Shown here piece by piece: positions 21,990-33,706 of a stretch of DNA of 64,000 bases. The stretch lies in NCBI RefSeq assembly GCF_024362695.1, contig NC_065423.1, positions 179,001 to 243,000 of the forward strand, written 5' to 3'. Numbering within the stretch: position 1 is the stretch's first letter; every line of letters starts with the position of its first letter. Source of the DNA: Pectinophora gossypiella (lineage: Eukaryota; Arthropoda; Insecta; Lepidoptera; Gelechiidae). The translations under genes were made by a program, and so were the position numbers. Under the pieces are notes generated by a model, which worked only from the letters and a program-made list of their open reading frames with translations, did not search any database and was not told the DNA's origin.

Positions 21990-22245
21990 GACGTGACTTA
22001 TTGTAGATTTGCCGCAGATGGCATTAACTACTTGGGCCGACAAATGGGGAGCGCTGAAGGCTCTCACCCGGTACAACGTTCTGGACAACAGGCCCGAGGG
22101 TGCCCAGTTGGGCGCGTACCTCAGCTCAGGGCGTCGTCTGAGAGAAAAAAAATTTGAAAGAATTAATCGACCCTAGTGGGCCGATAGCGATAAGCGCTGA
22201 TTGAGGCAAATCGTCGAACACGCCGGTGGGGTCGGTATCGGGAAA
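21990..22245 (+). repeat. REP-VI, longest copy
   Basis: About 255 bp. It includes GACGTGACTTA, the GCCGCAGATGGCATTAACTA block, CTCTCACCCGGTACAACG and GGTGCCCAGTTGGGCGCG. Further on come AATTAATCGACCCTAGTGGG, AGCGATAAGCGCTGATTGAG and GGGGTCGGTATCG. The last part is shared closely with 29775..29948 and the first with 3236..3362 (inverted). It is an interspersed repeat of unknown class with no protein coding seen. Confidence 0.75.
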
Positions 22246-22383
22246 TAATAGGTATGTTATGTAAACTTTTTGTTATTACCACGATAGGTTAAGATGATAA
22301 TAATTCAATGATTATTAAATGAGACCGAATAAAGGGTGCTATATAAAATGTTACGCGGTAGTCAGGATGTAGTTATTACTGCC

Positions 22384-22537
22384 GAGGTTTTTCTTGCAGC
22401 TTCTTTTCCCCGGCTATACAGGTTGTGAGAAGCTGCAGTAGTTTTAGGCGGATGAGACGTTCGTTATGTAAAATTGACGATTCAAAGTGTAACTATGTTA
22501 CCTACTGAATAAAGATATTTTTGAATTTGAATTTGAA
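22384..22537 (+). mobile_element. LINE 3' end T1
   Basis: Same family as 5653..5842 in the opposite orientation. It runs from TTTTTCTTGCAGCTTC through GTTGTGAGAAGCTGCAGTAG and GACGTTCGTTATGTAAAA to AATAAAGATATTTTTGAA with a (TTTGAA)n tail. Non-coding 5'-truncated LINE. Confidence 0.75.
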
Positions 22538-22540
22538 CTG

Positions 22541-23344
22541 TCCTAGCAAATTGTTAACGGTTTTGACAATCGACATGTCACCTTGTGTCAATCCCGTACA
22601 TTTTATCCCTGTTGCTGTCGATTATCATATCGTTTCAAACTTGCCTAAGGTCCCTAAGGCTTTACGTATGTGTAAGTAAGTACTTACACAAAAAGTAAGA
22701 AAAGGACATATACCTCTATACTTATAGAGGTACATGTGATATCAGTAAATAGTGTAAATCATGAGAGTGTGTCCTCCTGCGAGCCTTTAAATAATTCAAT
22801 TAGTCAGAAGTGAAGCTTGTAATTTGATCGTGATGGCTCCGTCAGTGTTCTGTTGCCCTGGTACTGGAAACGGTGCGCAGCCGGTGACTGGCAAAACAGT
22901 ATTGTGATTATCATCTCGTATCCGGAGTGCCTTCACTTTCGTTTGTTCACTTACCAAAGTATTTTTAATGGATTGGTTTTTCTCAGAACATCAAGTTTTA
23001 TATCCGTTGTTATTGTGTTTTGGGTACTTACTGAAATATTAAAGCTGCTCAAAAATAATCTTGCGTGTGTATACGATTAAATAACAAGATAAGTGATTAC
23101 ATTAGATTGCTAAAACAAATGGAAAACTCTGCTTACCCTTGCGGGCGGTGAGGCTAACAAGTTATAAATTGAGTATTAGAAATAATTATGTTTACACGAT
23201 TGAGGTCGGAATCAGATAGTTTGATACGCTCCGTCATTGAATCATCTGAAATAAATTCCCAAGAGTGACCCTGATATCGAGACATACGTCGCGGTGAGTT
23301 GCCAAATATTACCATGGCTGATTTGTATTTTTAACATAACATAA
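22541..23344. other. Non-coding stretch, nothing recognised
   Basis: AT-rich sequence without a recognisable repeat family, coding remnant or RNA gene. Confidence 0.4.
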
Positions 23345-23505
23345 GCTCACGACTATTGGAGTAATCAGAAGTAAATCCATCTGAAGGTGAACTAAGTACC
23401 AAAATCTCACCGAGCCTTCTGTTAGACAAACGTGATAGGTGATGAGTCGTATCAGTGGTCTACAATAATCGAGCCTACTGTGTTAGTGAAAACTGTACTG
23501 TTGTA
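23345..23505 (+). repeat. REP-V copy
   Basis: Diverged copy with AGCTCACGACTATTGGAGTA, GTAAATCCATC, GATGAACTAAGTACC, CTCACCGAGC and CTGTTAGAC blocks, ending with TGTGTTAGTGAAAACTG. Related copies are at 52279..52568, 55805..55915 and 58705..58870 (plus), and 30030..30112 (minus). Confidence 0.65.
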
Positions 23506-25734
23506 TTTATAGTTTATTTATTTATAGTGGGATTACAATGAGATTAACTATCGCTCGTTTTGATATGGATATATATTTTGTTTTCACGCCAAATAAATGT
23601 AACTAAATGTGTCTCTCCGAATCAACCAGGTGAATATTGTTTGGAGTATAATTATAATCTGCACTCGTAGCATTGTGGGTCGATAAAGACTGTTAAATCG
23701 CATCAGTTAAAAGCATTCGATTTAAAAAAAATCGTATTAAGTAACTGCTAAACAAGTCACAGACTGAGCAGATTTACGAAATTCGAATCTCTCGTAGGTT
23801 ACCTCTGCGCGGGCTATTATCCTGTAGGTCATAAGTGTAGAGTGGTCCCACAGCAGCTATTACTGTGACGTTCGTGTATAGAGCACTCCCGAAGCTTCCG
23901 CCAGTCTCGCGTGAGCACGATCACTTCCTCTCATATTACATAATCGAATTCACGTCCCCTCGACCCACGGGGATACAACACGGAAATACTTTGCTAAACC
24001 TTAACTTGGTAACGCTATTGAAGCAGGGTTATTACGCCTGATTATCTCACAGAAGGAGTTTAAGTCTTGATAGCTGTTTGAAATTCACGAATATTCAAAA
24101 GCAAAGGCGGAAATTCGCCGAAACGGCGCCGCCGCCAGGCTTAAATGTAAACCAGATCGGACTGCGGTAAACACATTAATTGGAATTTCTGGTACCTAAA
24201 TTAGCAATCTGTTTGCTTGAAGCAGGCGAATTAAAGAGAGAGCTGATAATGTAGCGGCGGTGAACAGGTGGCGCAGTGCGCCCGGAGTAACTGTGAAGAT
24301 AAACCTTACACCTAGTTTCAAGCCAATGTTTGAGGAAGGAAGGAAATATCCTCACACACAAAGCACGCGCGCGTGTGTCCACAGGGGGCGGGGGATTACA
24401 CGCCACAATTGCTACAGATTCAGGTGCCTTTGAAGTCATTTGTTTGTACCCCGACATTGTTTCACAATCGTAAAAAATATTTAGTCACAATAAATTATTT
24501 CCAACATTACTTCAAAGAGACGGGTTCTTGTAATTAAATTTGTACCTATTACAATAAGACTACAGAAGAAACCTCTCTACAGTTAGAGAATAAAAAAGCC
24601 TTTGTGCTGTTGTGGAGTTTCGTCGTGGCAACTCGTTAGCGCCTTGGTAAAGGAGAAACCTTAACTTTTACCTTTAAACCAGCGCACAATTTTACGCTGC
24701 TTAGTTTACACAAGCGTTTCAAATATAAATTCCTCGAAACCTGAGCGAAACATTGAACAGTCAGAAACAATTGAATAGTTTAAAACGTATTAAAGAGCGG
24801 ACTGTCCCTGGCTGCAGATTGGACTCGAGATGAAAAATTAGTAGACGCTCTTTGCGTCGAAGTACTGTCCAAATAAAGTTTAGTAGTGCGAGCGGTGTCT
24901 GGGATATTAGAGTTGGCGTTCGTCGGCAGATAAACCGGGTGAAATATCACGTCCGACCGCGGCCGATCGCAGCCGATCGCGACCGATCGCTGACGTCGTT
25001 AGGCTGATTCGCATCCGATTCAACTGGCAGAGGTGCTCGTAACTCTTACCGAATGTACGATATCTCTATTGTGCGGCTTCCAGCCCGTCACTCGATTTGC
25101 CTTCCGCTCTAAATCGAACTGAGCGTACATTTTTGCGAACACGGCGCTCTCGTATTTCTCCACTAATGCGGACATCGGGTCGCCTGGCTCTCACAATGCA
25201 CACTATTGTATTGCTGATGGCATTTGACATATAAAGGATTGTACCGCAATCGTATCTGTAGATAAATGCCTACGTTTACATGCCCTAGCTTATTACGCTC
25301 CTTCTATTATGTCGAACTCATATTACGAGTATCTTGTTATCTTCCTCCTAATTCACCGTGTGTCTGTGTATGATTGTAATGATAATATCCACATTGTCGC
25401 TACAATCACACATTATATTATTTCATTTCGTCGTTTCTTCGTTATTGTCATTCAAATTGAGTTGCGTCGCAGTTTTATTGCGCTCTCCCGAGTTACACTA
25501 GCGCGGTGGCTCCGCCCTCAGTATCGGCTGCTCTCAGTAAATTACATTATTTCTGAATAGGAAATTCTTTATTCATTCCTTCATTTCTTTTCGAAATAAA
25601 AATCTCTAATATTGACATTGGAAATGATCGTACATTTAGGCGGCTGTCAGTCACTACAAGATAGGTCTCCGGCTGTTATTAGCGTTGCTCTCAACCAATC
25701 AAATCCGGAGAGGTTCTCGATAAAATCGAATAAA
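23506..25734. other. Non-coding stretch, nothing recognised apart from one short array
   Basis: Contains the minus-strand-type ATCGGC array at 24951..24996, but no coding remnant. Region 24900..25200 is CpG-richer than its surroundings. Confidence 0.4.
24951..24996 (-). repeat. ATCGGC-type short tandem array, inverted
   Basis: On the minus strand, repeated GATCGG units with GC-rich spacers. Similar in unit length and flanking TGACG to the array at 17895..17946. Confidence 0.5.
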
Positions 25735-26091
25735 AGTAACAATCGGACTGAAGCACTTTTAAAAGAAAACTCAATTCAATCTTTATTGTTCCGTGCTATC
25801 TTAACTGGCTTACTTTAACCTTCAAAAGTACTTATGTAGACTGTTTATTTATACGCTATGTAGACCACGTACGTATGTAGACTGTTTATTTATACGCTAG
25901 CTAGGAACACTTCATTGGAGAGTTCAGCGCTCCTTGTGTGTCTGGTGAAACAGTAAATAAATAATCTGTTCGACGATTCTTGACTAAATTGTGAGGAAGT
26001 GCGTTGACCTATTGAATGAATTTTACACAATTCAGTAGAGCCGAGCGCAGAGCGCCTCACGCCTTTTGGGGACATTTGTAACAACTTGACA
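25735..26091 (-). mobile_element. Probable 3' LTR of an LTR retrotransposon
   Basis: Minus-strand features in order: a purine-rich tract (GAAGCCGGGGGGGA, 26092..26105) directly before TGTCAAGTTGTTACAAATG, the expected polypurine tract/LTR start arrangement. Two TATAAATA boxes follow inside a 26-bp direct repeat (25833..25858 and 25874..25899), then AATAAAG near 25780. The LTR end is uncertain, perhaps near TTGTTAC at about 25735. No second LTR, primer binding site or target duplication was identified. The sequence upstream to about 26376 is open for 158 codons on the minus strand but shows no recognised gag, pol or other domain. Confidence 0.4.
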
Positions 26092-26523
26092 TCCCCCCCG
26101 GCTTCTCGTGTGAAGTGTTCCCCCTCATGCCTGTCACTTCTGTCAAAGGGCACTTTATTACAAAACCCCGCCGTTATCTGTCGACTTAGATATAATTTGT
26201 CCAACAACGTTTCTTGTCGCCGCCATAATGGAATCTGCCAGTGTTCACTAGCCTTCAGATTCAATACAAATCGTATATTTCGGATTATATCGTTATTGTC
26301 TTTCATGCTTGGCTGGAACAGATTTAGTTCTTTGCTCCCGGAAAACGTCAAATCATTCGTGCTCATAATATCAACAAGCTAGGTCAATGTGTTTACAGGT
26401 CACTTACCTAAAGGTCAACATGATAATTTATTTAAGTGCTTCAAAATAAGGCTGATAAATTACGAGTCCATGAAGGCTTTCAGGTTAATAACTAACCCAG
26501 GTATAAGTAGGTACCTGCGTACA

Positions 26524-26615
26524 TAAACAGCCTGTATACGTCCCACTGCTGAGCACGGGGTTCTATGAGTATGGTCCACTATGCTGCTTTAGTGCGAGTG
26601 GTACAGCAGGTACTG
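26524..26615 (-). mobile_element. SINE-I tail B fragment, old
   Basis: Contains TATACGTCCCACTGCTG and TGGTCCACTATGCTGCTT, the inverse of the tail B block of 53760..53860. Diverged and 5'-truncated. Confidence 0.55.
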
Positions 26616-27143
26616 TGTAGTGTTTCACATTGTAAATATAAAAAAGTTTTATTCTTACGGTAACCTGACTAGTACATGACTTAATTGCACCAAAAATACG
26701 CAAGAGGGGTTTACTTAAAGTGTTCACAAACAGTACTTTAAAAATAACATTTTTCTCTACACTAGGTCTTAATGACCACGAAATTGAATCTTCAATAAGT
26801 CAGGGAAAACTCTCACAATAGTGAAGAATACTTTTTTGTCTGAAGGAGGAAAACCATTTATAACCGTAAATGTTTGATGACGAGGAAACTGTGGACGGAC
26901 GCGGCGTGACTCAATATTGTGAAAAGAAAAAAACCAAACAGAAGTTTACTGCTTTCAAATTAAACCCGTTAACGACACTTTTACAAGGAGTGAAAAAATG
27001 GTTTTAACAGAATCTTTTGTGAAGTAAGTAATATTCTTTTGGTTATTGTGTGAAGTCGAAGTCATGAAATAATATTGGAGTAAATACTTATTAGGTCATC
27101 CAAGTAAATATAATATAGAGGTCCTAACTAAAAAAGAACAATA

Positions 27144-27385
27144 TTGAGAGTTATTGAGAACAGAAGAGGCAAGATGATCGGTTTGACACTTAATAATACA
27201 CGACGAATTTATTAAAAACATCAGAGAGGGGAAGCTATAAGGGAAAGAGGAAGAAGAAGACCAAGAAGAGCTTACATGGAACAGATTGAAGAGAAGGCGA
27301 ACGTCGTGTCTTATATGAAAGTGAAATAATTGGCTTTTAAAAGACAAGAATGGACAATCGTACAAGAGCGTGGCTCTTAAATTAG
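27144..27385 (+). pseudogene. C-terminal remnant of an RTE-like LINE pol
   Basis: In broken frames the plus strand encodes LRVIENRRGKMIG, a HDEFIKNIREGK block in another frame, then GRRRPRRAYMEQIEEKANVV and SYMKVK. This matches the C-terminal pattern of insect endonuclease/RT LINEs: a zinc-knuckle-like region, GRGRPRR, and a terminal tryptophan-containing helix (here RQEWTIV). At least one frameshift and several stops make it non-functional. No RT catalytic motifs remain. The exact edges are uncertain. Confidence 0.65.
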
Positions 27386-29185
27386 TGATGTGTGAACTAA
27401 AGGACCGGGCAAGTGCGAGTCTGACTCGCTTGAACTTTGCCATTGAAAAGCTATTGTCGGCATACTTCAACATAGGTCGCCATTTGCAAATAGTTTACCA
27501 ATTGCAAATAAGTTTATAATCGCAAATGGTTCTTTTTTGATGGAACATATTTATGATTTTGATTTTTACTTTTACTTATACTGTGATAAGACATTACCTC
27601 TGCCTAGACTCTGGGAGTAGGTACAGTCATGAGCTTATGTTATGTTCAAACACAATAACAATATTCAGATTTTTTCCATTCCGCGTTATTACTCAACAAA
27701 TTGGCGACACAACCAGGCTAATAAATTACTTTAAAATCCAGGCGAAGTTTTCAGGTCTTATTTACATAAATGACGGCAGAGACCACCCCGGGGGACGTCG
27801 TCGCCGGCGCAATGAATAATCACATTTTTAAATACGTTATTTCGTACAGCGGTTATTACTGGTCATTTTTTGGGTGAAGTTGTGTGAGACAATTTCAATT
27901 TTAATAAAAAACACACATTACCCTTTTGCGTATAAAGAATAGATGTCAAATAAGGCATAGTATGTTATATGTCACTGTACACAATTATAATTTTATTATA
28001 ATATAATATGTGTATTGATGACTTCCGGCAGCCAACATCCGACCTGTGACGACTACAGTACGGCCGGAGTCCGTTTTTCCTCCTATGTGGATTCCGATGT
28101 TTCCCCCGTTTCAATATTATTATTCTACCCCCATAATTCAATCATTACTAACCTATAAACACGGAAACATTGATCTCGGGCTCGCCTCGGCACCGTTCCC
28201 CGCGTAATCCGCAGTCATCCCGCTATCGATTGTACCGCAATTTGCTATTCCACCCGTCACGCGCCGAATTCTCACATAAAAATTAGGCGTCGACAGGTGC
28301 GGATTCAATTACCTGCTTCGTTGGAAATGTTTTAGATATACTCCTCTATCCTGCTCTCTAATGCGAGGATTGATGGGAGAGACAAGGATGGAAGTGCGAT
28401 AGCTAATGATTGGGTGATGACGAGCAGTATTCTGACCTTCACCGGCCGCTGACGTCACAATAATAGCTCTTACAGTCAGCTGATTTTGAATATTTCTACA
28501 TTTCCTCGACGTTATCACAATGGTATATCTTCTTGCCACTTTGGGGTTTGGAGCGTGATATCTTAGGGGGTGTTATTTTTAGATTTCTGTATCCGAAGGG
28601 CCAACGACGCGTATATCAAATTCATAAACAGAATTATTATTTTATTCGCACGCTGATTCAAAACCACGACTACATACACAGTTGCAACAACAACAACAAC
28701 TACTACATATACTACTTACTACTACTAGTCTGTACTTATACTTTTTGATAGTGTGTATGCGTGTGTGGCGAATATCTGGAATATCTCTTTTAATTCAAAA
28801 AAGTTGCAAGTCCATAGACTCCCTAAATTATACAAGCTACAAATCGGATTGTGACGACCTGCTTTGTTCATCCACAATTCAAGTTCTTTTGTGATCTCTA
28901 AGGTTCCCAGCCTCTCGTCGACCATACGTCTGTCATGTTTGATATACGTAATAGCTTTGACCTTTACAGTAGGTACCGCCAGAAACATCGATCCCAAATA
29001 AAAAGGATAAGCCAATAAAATATAATATCTTGAATGGAAATAATTTCCATTGATATGTTTACGCTGTATATTACATATTGTATATATTCTGTGAAAGTAA
29101 CTCAATCTCATAATGTGATTTCTACAATTTCATACATGTAAGTATTGAAAATACTCTGAAAGACACATGTTAGACATCAAAGGGA
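27386..29185. other. Non-coding stretch, little recognised
   Basis: Near 27397..27431 is GGGCAAGTGCGAGTCTGACTC, trimmed here to 20 bases or so, which resembles a common insect repeat motif. A (CAA)n tract lies near 28684..28700. No coding remnant. Confidence 0.35.
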
Positions 29186-29283
29186 TTATACAGGATGTTA
29201 CTGACATCGTAACGAAAACTTTGAGGGATGATTCAGACCATGATTCTGAGTTGATATAAAGTAGAATTTTGCGTCGCAAAAGT
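29186..29283 (+). mobile_element. MITE-A single arm
   Basis: Starts TTATACAGGAT and continues TGACATCGTAACGAAAAC, GGGATGATTCAGACCATGAT and GAGTTGATAT, matching one arm of 12887..13115. The second arm is missing and REP-VII follows at once. Confidence 0.7.
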
Positions 29284-29400
29284 CATCATCATCAATTTAA
29301 AAGCCACGCTTTTGTCAGTGCAGCATTTTCCATGCTACTTTTTTAGGAAAAAATAGGGTAGTGGTTTCCCTCTTGCCTTCCGCCCCGCAGTACTCTGTCT
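29284..29400 (+). repeat. REP-VII copy
   Basis: CATCATCATCAATTTAAA, CACGCTTTTGTC, GCAGCATTTTCCATGCTACT and TAGGAAAAAATAG are shared with 46995..47090. The following GC-rich sequence up to 29760 may belong to the same element but has no second copy here. Confidence 0.6.
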
Positions 29401-29774
29401 GACGCAAGTGAGATGACCCCTAGAGTTGTCTATTACAAAGCCATACTAGGACTCCTGTCCTCCGCCTCTGTCAGTTACTGTCAGGTTCCAGGTTACAGGC
29501 CCTGTAACTTGCCCCTTCCATCCTGCATTGCCGTATCGATGGCTCCCATCTTCGCCTCTGCAACCGTCGAGGTCTTTACCTGTATCCCTGGGCAAGGGTT
29601 CTACGTTATACCCCGTAGGTCTGGGTCCCAATTCGAACTCAGCCACCATCTCACTCCCAAGAGGCGCCCACCCCCGCGGCGCCCCAGGAATTGCCCCAGT
29701 GGAGGGCAGAGAAGATGACTCTGTCCCCCTTGGGGCCGGGTTTAATGGTCTTGTGTAGAACCAAGATCAAAGGC
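29401..29774. other. GC-rich stretch, possibly part of REP-VII
   Basis: Overlapping open frames on both strands (101 codons plus at 29413..29718) without any motif I recognise. The composition differs from the surroundings, as expected for an inserted repeat. Confidence 0.35.
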
Positions 29775-29948
29775 ACAACGGTTAAGACAACAGTCCTGAG
29801 GGTGCCCAGTTGGGCGCGAACCTCGCTCAGGGCGTCGTCTGAGAGGGAAAGTACCTAATTGAAAGAATTAATCGACCCTAGTGGGCTGATAGCGATAAGC
29901 GCTGATTGAGGGAAATCGTCGACCACGCCGGCGGGGTCGGTATCGTGG
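29775..29948 (+). repeat. REP-VI copy, 3' half
   Basis: Shares GGTGCCCAGTTGGGCGCGAA, GCTCAGGGCGTCGTCTGAGA, AATTAATCGACCCTAGTGGG and GCGATAAGCGCTGATTGAGG with 22085..22245, with few differences. Confidence 0.75.
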
Positions 29949-30029
29949 TAAAAAAAGTCATTGTAAGTATATAACCGGCTTGTTTCTGAAACGGGGAGCG
30001 CATTTATAAGTGCAATTGCAGGCGGCGGT

Positions 30030-30112
30030 ACGGCTCGCCACCTATCACGTTGGTCTAACAGAAAACTCGGTGAGGTGTGGGTACTTAGCTCATATTGCGA
30101 TGGATGTACCTC
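30030..30112 (-). repeat. REP-V fragment, inverted
   Basis: Contains the reverse of the REP-V core: GTTGGTCTAACAGAAAACTC, GGTGAGGTGTGGGTACTTAG and GATGGATGTACCTC. Confidence 0.65.
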
Positions 30113-30360
30113 GGAATAGACTCTGGAAATGCAACCGTGGGCTTATGCTACGTCCAAATACAAAAATAATAATATTTCAATATTGTGTTCGTTTTGACCT
30201 TCAGAGGTCTTGAGATCATTATCGACGTAAGACTGCTCACGTAACTTGTTTCATCACTAATGTGGGGCGAGCACTGGAACTGATAAGGTTATTTATTGCT
30301 ATACTATTGCTTATATACTCATCTGCAATATACCAGATAGATAAAACAAACGAAATGTAG

Positions 30361-30465
30361 TTTTAAGTTTACGCGGTTATTTTCATAATTAAAACACATA
30401 ATATCGGGAGTCTCATATCCCTATTTCAAACGCGGTAAGAACCCGTTATTATGTGTTTTAACCGA
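30361..30465. repeat. Hairpin repeat with AAAACACATAATA arms
   Basis: Inverted arms TTAAAACACATAATA..CGGG and CCCGTTATTATGTGTTTTAA flank an unpaired centre that includes AACGCGGTAAGAA. The right half recurs at 33718..33750, next to the Penelope-like fragment. Confidence 0.6.
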
Positions 30466-31270
30466 AATGTAATTAAAAAATGTAATGTACGTTGTTGTGG
30501 AGACCTTTGGCAGCTGGGGAGCAGACACCTGAATCCTCATTTCAGAGTTAGGTCGCAGGCTCAGGGATAAAACGGGTGACTCCCGCTCCGGTTCTTTCTT
30601 GGAGCAAAGGTTGGCCATCACCATTCAGCGCGGTAATGCGGCGAGCGTTATGAGCACCTTTGCACCGGGAACGGTCAGGGGTGGGTTATTTATGGACTAA
30701 GATATTTTAATAATTTTATGATTCTATAATAGAAATGTAATAAATAATATCAATGAAATGAACGGCTTAAATATCCCTTTGATTCCAATATTTTCTGTTT
30801 CTTTCTTTATTGTCTATTTATGTATTGAAATACATACACACATATTTTCCCGCCTGTACCCCTAATGGAGCAGGCAGCGCCACACGTAATCCATGATAAC
30901 TTACAACCGTTTGCCAATGTCAATGTCAAGCTTAGTGATAGATAAGAGATCATCAGCATATCGCTCATAATAATAATATTATTAAACACGTTCCATTATT
31001 TTTATTCGCCCCGGAAATAGCATAGAAGCGCCATTTAGAGAAGTACTATAACACACAATTACCACAACACAAATTATAGTCTCTATAGAGGCACACCTAC
31101 ACTACACTGCCCCCTAAGGACCCTATATCATTTCCGCATGCCTCAACTATGGGGACCCCGCGGCATCAAATTTTAATTACGTCCTCATCCACGTGTTATC
31201 CGTTCCTTTTGAAAAATAACAAACATGTTCAATAAAAGTAATTATTTTTCCGGGTGAAAGCCTACATAAA
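30466..31270. other. Non-coding stretch, nothing recognised
   Basis: AT-rich with short chance frames only; no shared repeat seen. Confidence 0.4.
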
Positions 31271-31271
31271 T

Positions 31272-31360
31272 CTCTGTGGTCTTGCGGTTTACCGGTTTAC
31301 CTATCAAGCGGGGATTGCTGCTTCGATCCTGGGAATCATACTGACCGATTAACTGCATTA
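31272..31360 (+). repeat. Possible tRNA-like SINE head, degenerate
   Basis: TGTGGTCTTGCGGTTTACC resembles a box A context and GCTTCGATCCTGG a box B. No other copy was identified, and the cloverleaf is not convincing. Confidence 0.3.
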
Positions 31361-32864
31361 TTTATTTTAATATAAGTAACCTCCAGTTCTGCACAGAACC
31401 GCAGGCAGGTTGTACATTTGACTATCCCGATAGAGAATATACTTCAAAACTTATATTTATTGTTTATATATTTTTTTAAACTCGTCCCTGTTCACAAGAC
31501 ATAAACATAGCTAGCGAGGAGTGGATGTATAATTGTACTATAGACCTCTGCCTACCCCTTCAGGGGTACAGGCGTGATGCTATGTCATTCTATGAATCAC
31601 AGTCAGCCCGCTATAATTCTGTTAGTGAGTGTATCCGCCGGCTGTGTCGCGGCGTCAGTCTCCGTTCTTTAATTTCACTCTGTTATCTGTATTCGCGTCA
31701 CTCCCCGCCGCCGCCGCTGTAATTATGAAATTGTAAATTATCAAGTTTGTTCTCTCGCGGGTTTGTTTAGATAAGGATATTTTACTCTGCAAATCCAAGT
31801 TATTTATTCTATATATCGTATATAGGTTAGTTATTTGTGTCAGACATGCCTGTGATCCGTATATGGGGTGAATAGAACTACAAGTCTTTGTGTGAGTTTT
31901 CGACCCCGCCGGCGGGGTTAGTATCGAACTCCTGACCCTGAAGTTTGTTGTCGTGAGCCGATTGGCCGATTCTATGGCTAGAATACGATCGTATACGTCT
32001 TTCGAGCGTCGATATTTTTCGTTACTGTCTCTAAGCGATATTCAGAAGCCAGTGGTGCCCAATCTATAAATAACTTCACGCCATTGACGATGAAAAATTC
32101 GATGACGATAAGACATACTTACAATATAACACAGATCGCATACGACGCGCAACGCTACAATAAACACGTCAGGCTTATCACATCAATCAGCGTGTGAGTT
32201 AACATGTTGCTGTGTTGATTGAGTCCACCCAAACACTCGAGACGTAATGTTCGGGCAGTCGAACATCGACACGCCTGAGCTGGCATTCGATCCTGGTCCA
32301 GAAGCAGTTATACGGTACCCAGTTGCTCAGGGACGATTACTATACCTAGTACGAAGTAACCGAGTATATTTCGCCTGTGTTAATTGCTGTGGGACATATG
32401 AGCTGTGGCTGTAAGGCTACTTGACTTTAAAGGGTCATTAGCGAGATACAACGGGGTATATCTGGTTGGAGGACAGACTGATTGACTCAGATGAGAATTA
32501 CCTATTGACAGCCAATTAGCCCGTGACATCAATCTGATACTGACCCTTTCGACATTTTCGCTTCTTTAGCGCTTTATCACAATCGACCCGCTTCTCTGTA
32601 CATAAATATTAACAACGGTTTAAGCTGAGGTTTGCGATAATCTGGCATAGTCGGGTTATACGTAATAACGCTGGATATAATATCGGGTAAGAGCCTTTTA
32701 GATCTCCCTCCCTCTGTCGGTCAGTCTCCGTAGTAGCTATTTTCGTATTATTACATCAATAATGTTACGAGATCGGTTTCAAAAAATATATATTAGAACA
32801 GAATATCCTGCCGCGACCCAAATTTCCATACATGGATTATAAAAGGACTTTGGACTTAGGGACC
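31361..32864. other. Non-coding stretch, nothing recognised
   Basis: Contains a short CCGCCGCCGCCG run near 31708 and scattered tRNA-like words near 32265..32310 that are too weak to call. No coding remnant. Confidence 0.4.
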
Positions 32865-33706
32865 ATATAGCAGAGATTAAACATAACATCAGAGGCTGCA
32901 TTATGGGATTGGGGATGTAATGGCGTTCTGTCGATAATATTTGTGGATTATTATATTCGCTCCAGTGGTTAGGGCCCCACTCCAGTACATGCTCGGCTAT
33001 AGCAGATTTATGCATGTCGTTTTTCTTCACGGCACCAATATGTTCTTTGACACGACAAGAAATAGACTGCTACAGTCTATTTTGTATACACCGGGGCTTT
33101 TAAACGGGAAACAGTCTTTCGCGGAACGTAGACTCTGCGCGATTTTCTTGGAACTTCTTACTTAAATATAGTTTATATTAAATATTTACTCAAAATGTGT
33201 CCTATTTTATCAGTGACCCTTCAGATATGGAAGAAATGCTGGCTGGCGTCCAACCCTAGGTCCGGTCGTATTCACATTTGGTTTGGGTCGTGGGGCCGCG
33301 ACGCCTATCTTTTAACCATTGTTGCAAAGCACCTTCTGTACATGGCTAATTTCAGCGTCTATGTGCTTCATTGTCGCATATAATTATGTCATATGCTCAG
33401 TCGGTTAACGATGTTACTACCGCATTCAAGTGGCGAGGATGATGATGAGAGGTCCCATGTAGATAACGATCAGTGTGTGTTGGATTTCTGTACACGAAGC
33501 GGCTCAGAATACTTACCGTCCAGAGAGGCCAAAGCCTCCTCAATTCCAGCTGTGAAACGCATGTTTTTATGGATGGCTGTAAATTGACCTGTTTTTCTTC
33601 TTTGTATACAGAAAATACCGTCTACGTATCTTATTCAACACATCAATGGTACCAGGAAGGTGGAGATAGCACGTTCTTCGAATGTTTCATCCACAAGGGA
33701 GCTCAT
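32865..33706 (-). pseudogene. Penelope-like retroelement remnant (RT to GIY-YIG)
   Basis: Read on the minus strand across several frames, the blocks come in the order of a Penelope-like pol. SSLVDETFEERAIS is followed by RYVDGIF (the YVDD catalytic motif with its second Asp changed) and KNMRFTAGIEE. Then come VYRNPTHTDRYLHGTSHHHP, AEISHVQKVLCNNG, PAFLPYLKG and TDKIGHILSKY. The GIY-YIG nuclease start is FKSPGVYKIDC, and CRVKEHIGAV with MHKSAIAEHVLE and ILSTERHYIP close the domain. At least four frame changes and several stops are needed, and part of the nuclease between GVYKIDC and the RVKEH block is lost. Intact elements of this class combine RT with a GIY-YIG endonuclease; this one is old and dead. 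The 5' RT half is absent. Confidence 0.75.

Noticed and set aside
25890..26366. 158-codon minus-strand frame as a protein-coding gene
   Set aside because: It runs through a probable polypurine tract and LTR start, so the frame is better explained as retroelement sequence; no domain seen.
25899..26381. TAGCT as a 5-bp duplication bounding a 473-bp element
   Set aside because: The bounded segment does not have TG...CA ends and would cut the probable LTR in the middle; likely coincidence.
28676..28730. CRISPR-like or structured repeat at the CAA/TAC tract
   Set aside because: Simple trinucleotide microsatellite, no spacer structure.
29413..29718. 101-codon plus frame as a gene
   Set aside because: Overlaps open frames on the other strand within GC-rich probable repeat sequence; no motif.
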